Shown: in pieces, positions 1 through 13,300 of the stretch
Position numbering within the stretch: position 1 is the stretch's first letter
How the letters are laid out: each line of letters opens with the position of its first letter
Origin: an uncultured Bacteroidota bacterium
Lineage (GTDB): Bacteria > Bacteroidota > Bacteroidia > 2-12-FULL-35-15
Direction: 5' to 3'
DNA: 34,729 nt
Assembly: GCA_903881065.1 (NCBI GenBank)
Contig: CAIRRW010000071.1
Location: forward strand, 1-34,729
The notes under the pieces: generated by a model
What the model saw: only the letters and a program-made list of their open reading frames with translations
The model's database searches: none
What the model was told of the DNA's origin: nothing
Program-made: the position numbers and the translations under genes

Positions 1-1362
1 CCGCCACTTCCTGTAAGTGTTACAGGTATTCCATTACAAACAGTGGTTGCTGTTGTGTTCGCAATTATTGTCGGCAGATTATTTACAGTTACAGTTACTG
101 ATGAAGTGTTAGTACAACTATTAATATCAGTACCTGTAACAGTATATGTTGCTGTTGAAACCGGCGTAAATGAAACATCATTTGTTACACCTCCGCTCCA
201 AATATAACTTGTTGCTCCTCCTCCATGCAATGTATCTATAAAACCAGCGCATATACTTGTTGAACTTGCACTTGCTGTTATTACAGGCAAACTGTTAACA
301 GTAATAGATATTGTTGATGTATTACTGCAATTAGTACCAACAGTTCCTGTAACAGTATATGTTTGAGATGATGAAGGAACAAAAGCAACATTATCTGTTA
401 CTCCTCCACTCCAACTATAACTTATTGCTCCTCCACCAATCAATGTTATTGATGTGCCCGAACATACTGTAGTTGCTGAAGCATTTGCGGTAATTGTAGG
501 TAATGAATTTACAGTAACTGTAACTAAATTTGTATTTACACATCCATGGCTATCAGTGCCAGTAACAGTATAACTTCCAGTTGCAGCAGGAATAAATGAA
601 ACCCCATCTGTTACACCGCCAGTCCAGCTATAAGTCGTTCCGCCGCTTCCTGTAAGCGTTACAGGAATACCATTACATATACTGGTTGCAGTTGCGTTTG
701 CAATTATTGTTGGCAATGGATTTACTGTAACTGTTACTGATGCAGTATTGTTACATCCATTATTATCAGTACCTGTAACAGTATATGTTGATGTAGATGA
801 AGGGCTGAATGATACACCATTTGTTACACCTCCGCTCCAAACATAACTGGTTGCTCCTCCTCCATGCAATGTATCTGTAAAGCCATCGCATATACTTGTT
901 AAACTTGCACTTGCTGTAACTAAAGGCAATGGATTAGCTGTAACTGATATTGATGCTGTTGCCTGACATCCATTTCCATCAGTTCCTGTTACAGAATAAC
1001 TACCCGAACAAAGACTTGTAAGTGTTGAGGAAGTAAATCCGCCAGTCCACAAATATGTATATCCAGGTGTACCGCCCGACAAGGACACAGAAGCAGCACC
1101 ATTGCATGTTCCTGCACAGGTACCGGTAACTGTATTTGATAATACCGGCAATGGATTCACTACTATAGAAACTGAAGATGTATTCGTGCAACTATTATTA
1201 TCCGTACCTGTAACCGTATAAGTTCCTGACAATACTGGAACAAAAGCAACAGCATTAGTTACACCGCTAGTCCAACTATAAGTTGTTGCGCCACTTCCTA
1301 AAAGAGTTGCAGAAGAACCGCTACAAACAGACGGAGCTGAACTACCCGCTGTCACAGTTGGT
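1..1362 (-). repeat. SprB/PKD-like tandem repeats of about 71 aa, six copies plus a partial
   Basis: Units of about 213 bp carry CxGxxxTLxGxG, a YxWSGGVT[DN] core, FxPxxTxTYTVTGTDxxxC and VTVTVNxLPTITA. The WSGG/WTGG cores fall near 190, 405, 620, 830, 1040 and 1265, and a further unit is cut by the window edge at position 1. Such repeats are common in SprB-type and other Bacteroidota surface proteins. The array continues beyond the window, so the copy number is a minimum. Confidence 0.8.
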
Positions 1363-4300
1363 AAAGCATGGATAATAAATTTCAAACTGTCAGGAAGACT
1401 TGCACAACCAGTTGACAGATTATTTTGAGTTACATAGTATATATAAGAACCTGCAGCTGTTTGTGTGGATGAATATGAATTACCACTTTGAACAAGTGTA
1501 GTTAAATTTTGATTACTATACCATTCAATATTTGTTCCTGTAGCAGTAAATGTTGGGTTTGTCTGTCCAAAACAAATGGATGCATTACCTGAAGTAATAG
1601 GCATAGCAGGATTAGAATTAATAGTAAGTGTAACTGTATTAGCCGGCCCTGAACATCCTCCAACAGTTTGAGTAATATAATAAGTATACGTTCCGACAGC
1701 AGTCATTCCAGTGTTATAAGTGTTGCCATTAAATAATGAAGTACCTAAAACAGCACTGCTATACCAGTTAACATTGCTACCTGAGGAAGTAAGTGAAGGA
1801 ACAGTACCTCCAAAACAAACACTTGCATCAGTTCCTGATGGTGCACCAGGAGCACTATTAATAGATAGTGTAACTGTATCCGCTTTCGACTGACAACCTG
1901 TAACAGAATTTGTTTGTGTTACATAATACGAATAAACACCAACAGAAGTATCGCCAGTTGCAAAGCTATTTCCACTGAATAAAAGTGTAGATGCATCATA
2001 CCATTGAATGTTTGTACCTGTTGCTGTAAGCGGAGGAACTGTTGTTCCTCTACAGATAGAAACATTTGCGGCTACCGGAGGTGCAGTATAATTTATTTTT
2101 AAAGTTGTAGTATCCGGATGACTCTGACAACCTGTTAATGTATTTAAGTCATAAACATAGTATGTATGAGTTCCAGGTGATGTTATTCCAGTTGTAAAAG
2201 GACTGCCGTTGTGTACAACAGCTCCTGTTGTATCGTGCCAAATTATGTTTGTTCCCGATGCAGTTAAATCAGGAACTGGATTTCCAAAACAAACTGTAAC
2301 AGGAGTTGCAACCGGAGTAACAGGAATACTGTTAATGGTTAATGTATCAGGTGCAGCAGGGCTTTCACATCCATTAACAGTTTGTGTTACCGAATAAGCA
2401 TAAACCCCTGCTACGGTATTTCCAGTGGTAAATGTATTACCGGAATGAACTACTGTAGAAACAGAGTACCATTGAATTGTTGTTCCTGCTGCACTTAAAT
2501 CAGGTATTGTTCCACCAAAACATGCGCCCTTATTTACAACAACAGGTGTAGTTGGAATTGCATTAATAGTAAGTGTAACCTTAGTATATAGACTTTGAAC
2601 ATTGTTAACGGTCTGCGTTACAAAATAATTATAAACTCCAACTGTAGTGTTTCCTGTAGCAAATGGATTTCCTGAATAAACTAAATGAGTTAACAACGAA
2701 TCGCTGTACCATCTGATATTATTACCTGTTGCAGATAAATCAGGAGTAGCGGTTCCAAAACAATTACTTTGATTAGAAGATACCGGATTACTTGGATAAA
2801 TAGTAAGTACAACTGTATCTCGTGCACTCTCGCAATTATTTAACGTTTGTGTTACATAATAGATATAAGCGCCTATTGCTGTAACACCTGTAGAGAATGT
2901 ATTATTAGTAGATACATTAACCATAGCTGAATCGTACCAGATAATATTTGTTCCAATTGCTACCAAATCAGGCGTTGCAGTACCAAATGGAATAGAAATA
3001 TTATTAACATGTACAGAAGGAGTAAAGTGAATTGTAAATGTAATTGTGGATGCAGGACTTACACATCCATTTGTAGTTTGAGTAACATAATAGGTATAAG
3101 TGCCCGCAGCTGTTTGTGTAGGAGTAAATGTACTTCCAGTTCCTGCAAGGGTTGTTAAAGTAACATCACTGTACCAATTAATATTACTTCCTGTAGCACT
3201 TAAAGTTGGATTCGCTTGTCCAAAACAAATCGCAACATTGCCTGAAGTAACAGGAGCAGCAGGCGTTGGATTAATTGTTAAGGTTACAGAATCAGCAGGA
3301 CTTTGACAACCACTAACAGTTTGAGTTAAATAATATGTATATACTCCTGCTGCTGTATTACCAGTATTGTATGTATTTCCATTAAATAATACTGTGGATA
3401 AATTTTGATTGTTATACCAGTTAACATTTGTTCCTGTGGCTACTAAAACAGGTGTTGACTGACCAAAACAAACGTTTGCATTTGATGAAACTGGTGCTGA
3501 AGGCAAAGCATTAATTGCAAGGGTAACAGTATCCTTTAAACTTTCACATCCCGTTGTTGAATTGGTTTGAGTTACATAATAAGTATGAATACCAATCACT
3601 GTTTGTCCTGTATTGAAAGGGCTTCCCGAATGAACTGCTGCAAACGCTGAGTCATACCATTGAATATTTGTACCCGTCGCAGTTAGCGCTGGAATTGTAG
3701 TTCCTGCACAAACACTAACATTTGAAGCAACAGGGCGCGCCGTAAAGTTTATTGTAACAGATACAGTATCATAAGGGCTTTGGCAACCAGTTAATGTACT
3801 TGTTTGAGTTACCAGATAAGTATATACTCCTGGTAATGTTTTACCAGATGCGAACGGACTTCCTGAGCCTATTAATGAAGGAGCTGTAAAATACCATTTA
3901 ATATTAGTACCTGTTGCCGTTAAATCAGGAGTTGATGAACCAAAACAAGAAGAAACATTTGAAGCAACAGGTTTCGATGGAAGACTATTAATTGTTAATG
4001 TATCTGCTTTTGAAGGGCTTTCACATCCATTAAGTGTTTGTGTTACAGTATATGGATAAACTCCAACCGCAGTGTTTCCTGTTGCAAATGAACTGCCGGA
4101 AGAAATAACGGAAGTACCAGAATACCATTGGATAGATGAACCTGTTGCTGTAAGATTAGGAATTACTCCTCCAAAACAAGCAGATTGATTATTTGCATTT
4201 GGCGCAGCAGGAATTGAATTTATTGTCAAGGTTACTGTTGTTGGAGAACTTTGAATACCATTAACAGTTTGGGTTACATAATAGGTATATGTTCCAACTA

Positions 4301-7300
4301 TACTTTGTCCTGTGGCAAAAGTACTACCCGAATGAACAAGATTAGTAAGACCCGAATTACTGTACCAATTAATGTTCATACCTGTGCTGGTTGTCAAATC
4401 AGGAATAGTGTTGCCAAAACAAATTGCAACATTCGATGAAACAGGAGCAAGTGGTCGTATGGTTAATTTAACGGTATCTTTAACACTTTCACATCCATTT
4501 AAAGTTTGAGTAACATAATATGTATATTGTCCAATAGCAGTTTGACCTGTAGCAAAAGTATTTCCTGTTGCCGTTGAGGTTCCTGTTGAATCATACCAAA
4601 TAATGTTGCTGCCAACAACAGTAAAATCAGGAACTGTTGTACCAGCAACTACATTAATATTACTAGCAGAAACAGGAGGTGTCAAATGAATTGTAAACAC
4701 CAAGTTTGAAGCAGTACTCGAACATCCATTAACTGTTTGTGTTACATAAAAATTATAAATTCCGGCAGCAGTTTGAGCTGGAGTAAAAGGACTGCCTGTA
4801 TGAACCAGAGTTGTTAATGCAGCATCACTATACCAGTTTACATTCGTTCCGGTAGCTGTTAACGAAGGATTAGCTTGACCAAAACAAATTGAAACATTAC
4901 CGGAAGTAGTTGGTGAAGCAGGATTTGGATTAATAGTTAGAGTAACTGTATCTGGAGGACTTACCGGGCAACCAATTGTACTGTCAGTTAAATAATAAAT
5001 ATAAGTGCCAACAGCAGTATTTCCTGTATTGTATGGGTTACCAGTATAAACAAGTGTAGTTAAAGAAGAGTTGCTATACCAATGTATTATTGTTCCTGTT
5101 GATGATAGCGAAGCTACTGACTGACCAAAACAAGAAACAACATCATTCGCTGTTGGTTTCACAGGAGCACTGTTAATTACCAAAGCAGCGGTATCAGGTT
5201 TGCTGATACAACCACTTGCTGAATCAGTTTGGGTTATATAATAAGTGTATGTTCCTACAGCAGTATTTCCTGTGTTGTATGGATTACCTGTAAACAAAAG
5301 ATTAGTCAACGCAGGGTTGCTATACCATTTAACTGTATCGGCACCTGTTGAGGATGCTACTAAATGCGGCGTGGGATTTCCAAAACATGAGTTTGCATCG
5401 TTTGTAATTGGTCGGGAAGGCAAAGCTCCAATATTCAAATGTACTGTATCAGCAGGACTAGTGCATCCTAAAGCAGACTGAGTTAAATAGTAAGTATAAT
5501 TACCAACAGCTGTTAATCCTGTATTGTATGTATTACCGCTATGAACTAATGTTGTTAAACCAGGATTACTATACCATGAAACATTTGTACCTGTTACAGT
5601 TAATGCTGGTGTAGATTGACCAAAACATATTTTGACATTAGCTGAAGTCGGTGCTGAAGGTAAAGGATTGATAGTAAGGATTACTCTCTTTGCAGAACTT
5701 TCACAATTATTTAGTGTCTGTGTCACATAAAAAGTGTCAACACCTACCGCTGTAAGCCCTGTATTATATGGATTCCCTGCATATAAGAATGTCATATTCG
5801 AACTATACCATTTCAAGTTTGTCCCTGTTGCAGTAAGAGTAGATGATGAACTTCCAAAGCATGAAGTTTGACTGTTTGCTGTTGGTTGCGATGTGAAATG
5901 TATTGTAAGAGTTGCGGTATCTTTTGCACTTGCACAACCCAACAAAGAATCAGTTTGTGTTACATAATAAGTATATGTACCAGGTGAAGTTAAACCAGTA
6001 GAATAATTATTACCAATATGAAGTTGTGACAAGGAAGGACTATACCATTTAATAGTATCGCTACCTGTTCCTGTTGCACTGAAGGAAGGTATTGTACCTC
6101 CAAAACATGCGGATATGTTATTTACAATTGGTTTAGAAGGTATAGAATGTATAATAAGCGAAACTGTATCTGAAATGCTTTTAGGACATCCTGCAGTACT
6201 ATCAGCAACATAAAAAGTATAGGTTCCTGCAGCTGTCATTCCAGTGTTATAAGGGTTACCAACATAAAGCAAATTAGTTAAACTTGAATTAGAATACCAT
6301 TTTTGAATTGTTCCAGTAGAAGTTAATGTTGGTATTGCACTTCCAAAACAAGCTGACTTATCAGCAGCAACAGGTTTAGTAGGAGCAACATTTATATGGA
6401 GTTGAACACTATCCTTTCTGCTTTGGCACCCATTTATTGAATCAGTAGCTGTTACGTAATAGGTATAAACTCCAACGGCAGTTTGTCCTGTATTGTAGGC
6501 TGCTCCTATATGCTGTAAAACCATTGAAGAATTATACCATTTTATTGTATCACCTGAATTTCCTGTAGCAGTAAATGACGGAACAGTATAACCATAACAA
6601 ACATTTATACTACTTGCCACAGGAGGTGCTGGAGCAATAGAATCAACAGTCAGAGTTACGGGGATGGTATCAACTGTATTTAATGGGTCGTTTGAATTCA
6701 AAAATATAGAATAGTTATGTACTCCTGGTGCTTGTCCATTTTTATAAAACACAACCGAACCCGTATAAGAGTTTCCTGCAGATGTTGTTCCTAAACGTGG
6801 ACTAATATTTACCCATGTTGGAGTTATATAAGCACCTCCTCTTAGTACACCGTTATTGCCAGATGGACTTAAATCATTTGCTGTTCCATTCTCAAAATTC
6901 CAATATCCTTTTAACCCAACCTCATTACCAGTTAAAGTATTAGTCATTGAAGTTACTATTTCGGCCTGTGATAATGCAAGATTGTATATTCTTACTTCAT
7001 CAATTTTACCATTAAAATATCTACCAGGATAATCCGTAGAACCGATAGCAAAATTATTAGATTGGACATTAGGTAACGAGGAAAGGGTTCCATTTATTGG
7101 AACTCCATTCATATACAATGTAACAGAAGTACCATTAAGTACACAAGCTATATGATTCCATTGGTTTAATACTGCCGTAGGACCTGAATTCGGGACGAAA
7201 TCATTACACCATGTTGCCATACTAGGTCGCCCATTGTTTTGAATAGAAAGCAACATTGCTGTTCCATTACAGTACCTGCCACCCCAACTCACTATTCCGT

Positions 7301-10300
7301 TGTAAGTTCCATCAGGATAAGAAACAGGATATATCCATGCTTCAGCCGTCATTACACTTCCCGTTGGCAAGTTAACAGTTCCATTATTTATATAAGCGCT
7401 GTTCCCATTAAATACCGCGCTTCCACTATTTGAGTTAGTTAAACTCCATAATAAGTTACTGCCTCCATTTGTATTGCATACCGTTATAGGCTTAGCAATA
7501 GAATCCTGGCAAATTGTAAAGTGAATATTATAAGAATTTGGACTATGACATTGCTCAGGTCGTGGATAACCTATACCTGATAAACAAATTTTCTTTGTTA
7601 CATTATTATCAATTATTGTTAATGTATCCTTAAATGTTCCAACAGTAGTTGGTGAAAACACTACTCTTACTTTAGCAGAATCTCCAGGTAGTAAATTAAA
7701 CGATGTTGGACTAACTGAATAAACACTGAGCTGATGAGTAATATCAGTTATCTTCAAAGTGTCACACCCAGTATTCTTTACATAAAGAGAAGAATCGATG
7801 GAGGCAGTATTAATCATTATCGAATCAAGATTCAAACAGTTTCTATTTGTCGAAATTAAGCCAGTACCTGTTACATGAAGTGTGCAATGAACGGAATCGA
7901 TCGGTTTTAATGGGTCGTTAGAACTAATCACCACATCTGTATTATAAGTTCCTACCAATAATCCACAACTCTTAAATTTCATATTAACAATACTTGATCC
8001 TCCAGCAGTTGTTGTGTCTTTATTAGGTGTATAACTTAACCAAGTTGAATTGTTGTTAAGATAATAAAGAGCATTAGCGAACATCATGTCTGTTGAAGCA
8101 TTTGCCGAATTGAGATATTCAGGAAATATTACCATTCCTATTACTTTTCCATTATGGTTTTCAGCCACTACCTTGTTGCCTGATAAGTCAGAAGCAAGTA
8201 ATGTCGCTCCTGGATTAAGTGATGGATTGTAATAATTGCAATTTGTCCAATAGGATGGATTAACACTAATATTTTTAAATATAGGGTGATTATGATTTGG
8301 GAGTGTTGCTAAATTTATAGTACCTGAAACACATTGAGTACTGCCAGATTGTATAAATGGAGAATAATTTGCCCCCATTATCCCTCCTGACATTCCCCAA
8401 TTAGAATTAAAGGCATACGTTCCAATTATTACACCTCCACCATTATCAACATATTTTTTAAGAGTATCACCTACCATGGAAGAACCGAATGAATTATCAG
8501 TCCAAACAAGTACAGCATTATAAGGAGCTAACATGGTCATTTTTAAAGATGATGGATTTACCATAATATCTATATCTGAAGCAATAAATTTACCAGTTGA
8601 AACAAGGGCATTCTTAGCATTAACTCCAGCATCACCTGCGGTCAGAATAAGTACTTTTGGTTTTGTTGTACCTCCTCCACCTTTAATGCTACAAATCAAA
8701 TTTGAACCACCTGTATTGTTAATTGTTAATGGAAGAATGGTGGAATCACAACATGACAAACTTACATTGAATGACGTTGGAGTTGTAGAAAGAATTGGTC
8801 TTTGAAAACATTTTCCTAACAAACATACTTTTTTGGTAATATTATTATTTAATATAGTAAGCGTATCAAGGAAAGTACCAACAGCAACAGGAGAAAAAGT
8901 GGTATATAATTTTGTTGAATCACCTGGCAAAATTTTAAATGATGTAGCATTAACCGTAAATATATTTAGTTGGTTAGTGATATTAGTAATCTTCAATGTG
9001 TCACACCCTGTATTTTTAATATAAAGGGAATCTTTATGCGAGGTATATTGCATTATTGAATCAAGATTCATACAATTCTTTGACAAGGCTATTCTACCAG
9101 CTCCAACTACAGTTAAAGAACAAGGCACAATTAATGGACTATTAATCGGATCGTTACTTGTTATTGAAACAGTTGCTGTATTTGTTCCTACATTTAAATT
9201 GGAAGAATTAAAATTCACATTAACTATATTCGAATTACCTGAAGCTACACTTCCTGTTAAACTTGACAATGCAACCCAAGAAGCAATCTTAACTGTGTAA
9301 TCTTCAAATTGACCATACGTAACATTCGTGCATGGTTGTGGTGCAGAATAATAATAATATTCTGATCCAACCCTCATCCTTACCGCTTTATTCTTAACAG
9401 CAGTTGTTGGAATTGTAACAGTACCTGTATGAAGAGTATTTGGCAGTGAATTAAGATTATTCAATACCATTTCACTAGCATCGAAAACACCATCATTATT
9501 GAAGTCAATCCATACTCTCACATTCTCAGGATAACTAGTTCCTGTTTGTACTGATATGGAGTAAGTTTGTCCTGGAATTACCACTGTACTTTGCGATGAT
9601 GTATAATTCTGGTAACCCTGCACAGCATTGCCAGTAGTATTATTAATGGAACCAAAAGTAACATTATAAATACCCATATTGCAACACGTTCCTGTAGTGG
9701 CAGGTGCGCATAAAGCTGCTGAAGGCAAATTGGAATTCATTGATGGATTCAACAAATTAATATTGTAATTCAATACGGAACCTCCAGTATTATTTATTGT
9801 TAAGACACTAGAAGTCGAATCAACACAGGAAAGTGTCGCATTTATTGACGTTGGACTTGTAGTAATAGTTGGCATTGCGAAAGCTTTTCCTGATAAACAA
9901 ACTTTTTTTGTTGCATCATTATTTATGATTGTAAGTGTATCTTGGAAAGATCCAACTGCTATAGGCGAAAACGTCGAGTATATCTTTGTTGAATCCCCTG
10001 GCAGAATATTAAAAGTTGTAGGATTAACTGTAAAAATAGAGGTTTGCGTTGTGATATTTGAAATCTTTAATGTATCACATCCTGTATTCTTCACAAACAT
10101 GGAATCCTTATGTGTTCGATGTTGCATAATAGAATCCAGATATATGCAGTTTTTTGACAAAGCAATTTTACCCGCTCCGGATACATGAAGAGTACAATGA
10201 ACTGTGTCATTTGAATTAAGAGGGTCATTAGAATTTACAATTATGTTAGTAGTATAGGTTCCCACTGGCAATCCGCAACTTTTTAATTTTACATAAACGG

Positions 10301-13300
10301 TATCCGTGCCACCGGCAGAAATATTACCTGAGAATAAACTAGCTGAAAAGCCTTCAGGAAAAGAAACCGGATTGCTTGTATTTAACCAAGAAGTATTAAT
10401 GCTAGTTCCATTATTACTATTCAAAGTTTTATCAAACAAGGTTGTACCACTTCCTTCAGAAAGTGGATAATAGGCAACCAATCCTGATAGCGCGGGATTA
10501 ATTTGACCATACAAGTTAGCAGCTATCTGTGCTTGTGTTCTTGCATAATTCCAAATCCTTACTTCAGTAATATCACCATTATAATAATAAGAATGACTTC
10601 CTGTGCCTCCATAAGCTCCAATTATTTCTCCCAGTTGTCCTTTTACTAATGGACAAGTAAATGAACTTGTTCCTCTTAATACCCCGTCTACATATACTTT
10701 CTTATTTGATCCATCATAGGTGGCTGCTATATGATGCCAAGCTCCATTTGTGATCCCGATAGAAGCAGAATTCAAATAATAATCCGTTCCGCATCCTCCA
10801 GATTGAGGATAGGTTCTGAAACACAAACTTGTCCCTTCAAAAAATAACGAATACTGCGTATTTACTGGACCCTTTTCAAAAATAAATCCATTCTGATTAT
10901 AATTAGAAGAATAAACCCAAGCTTCAATCGTCAACTGATTTAAATCAAATGCAGTAGAGTTATTAATTTGGACATAGCTATTGGCACCATTATAATTTAA
11001 AGTATGACTATTATTTTTATTCAAACTCCAATTTAGATTTGAGCCTCCTGCATTATTAACTGCCAATGGCAATGTAATTGAATCACAACATGCCAATGTT
11101 TCATTAAAATAAGTTGGGGAAGTTGAAAGAATTGGTCTTGCAAATGCTTTACCTGACAAACACAATTTTTGCGTTATGTTATTGTTTAAAATAGTTAATG
11201 TGTCATTGAAAGTTCCAATGGTAGTTGGGGCAAAGGTTACTTTAAGTTTCGCCGAATCACCGGGTAAAATGTTAAATGATGTTGAATTAACAGAATAAGC
11301 AGCTAATTGATGAGTAATATTTGTAATCTTCAATGTATCGCATCCAATGTTTTTCACGTATAATGAATCCATTTTACTTCTGTATTGCATTATTGAATCC
11401 AAATTCATACAGTTTTTTGTTAGTGCAATTGTTCCTGAACCTGAAACATGAATTGTATATGGTACTACAATAGGATTGTGAATAGGATCGTTATTATTGA
11501 TGGTTATATTACCTGAATATGTTCCAACATTTAATCCCATCGAACTAAATTGTACATTCACAGTACTTAATGATCCCGAGCCTATGGTCCCAGAATAGGA
11601 AGAAACAGATTCCCCAATTGATGAACTTGTTTTTAAAGTATAATCTTCGAATTGTCCATAAGTAACACTATTACATGGTTGAGGAACTCCATAATAATAA
11701 TATTCCGAGCCTACTCTCATCCTCATTGCACCATTTGCCCCAGCATTAAGGGGTATGGTAACACTTACAGTATGTACATTATAGCTAGAATTCCCATTCA
11801 TAATTTGCTCATTGGCTTCAAATATTCCATTGTTGTTATAATCAATCCACGCACTTACATATTCAGTATAGGAAGGTCCAGTTTGGACAGATAATGTATA
11901 GGTATGTCCTGGAATTATCAATGTGCTTTGGCTTGATGTATAATCCTGATAACCTTGTGTTGCATTTCCAGTTGTATTATTGATAGTATTAAATGTTACA
12001 TTATATATTCCCATATTACAGCAGGTTCCAGTAGTGATTGGTCTACAGGAAGGATTTACTGGTAAATTAGGATTGATAATAGAATAATTTAAAGCTCCTC
12101 CTCCTGTGTTATTAATTACAAGAGAAGTATTGAGTGAGTCGGAACAGCCAAGAGTAACATTAAACGAGGTAGGATTTGTAGAAATTGTTGGATTAGGGAA
12201 TGCTTTTCCTGTTAAACAAATTGCTGTATCTATTGCATTAGTATATAGTGAGAGTGTTCCTGAGAACGTTCCTGCATTGGTTGGGGAAAACTTCACTACT
12301 AAGTTTTTACTTAAGCCAGGTGCAATCATTGTTGGATAAGAGACAACAGAGTAAACGGATGGCGAAATGGAATAACTGTTTATTCTTAAAGTATCACAAC
12401 CTGTATTTGTTATTTTTAATGAATCTGTACTGGTAGTATTTGCCATTATTGAATCCAAATCAAGACAAGGTTTGGTTGTATTATACATAGAAGCTGTTAA
12501 GTGAGGGCTTCCATTAACAGTCAACGTCCAAGGTATTTGTAATGTTGGAGTAACCGGATCATTACTTGAAAGTGCAATACTTCCTGAATAAGTACCGGAG
12601 CTATAACCTATTGAATTAAAATTGACATTCAAATTTGTTGAACTATTTGCAGGAATAGTGCCTGAAGTTGGAGACATTGTTATTAATGTTGGCACCTTTA
12701 CTACATAGTCTTCTGTTTCTCCATAATAACCGCTTAAAGACCCACATGGTGAAGGGGCTGATCCATTAGTCCAATCAATAATTCTCATTCGAGTTGCTCC
12801 TGCTGCTGCATTCTGAGGAACAGTAATAGTAAAGGTTCTCAAACTATTTCCAGTTGAAACATTTGTTACTACTTCTTCATTTGCATCAAAAACCCCATTT
12901 TGATTCCAATCTATCCATACCGAGAAGTAAGCAATATTACAACTCCCTTGGGCTTGAAGGTTTAACATAAAAGTGCCTCCTCTGTTTTGCGAAACAAATG
13001 GAGCAGTATAATATGAATAATCTCCATATGGGTAACTTCCATCTACAGGAGACGTAATATTTGTAATTCCTCCGGAAGTTGTTACACTATTAATATAGGA
13101 ACACCCGTTATAAGGATACATGGTTGGATTACAATATCCAGTTGGTGGATTAGAATTATTTCCAGAACTTATTCCAGTTGCATTCCAATTCAAAACACTT
13201 CCTCCTGAATTAATTAACAATACAGATGAAGCTGTTGAATCAGAACAACCCAAAGCAACAGAAAGTGAAGTTGGCAAGACTCCAATAATCGGGTTGGCAA

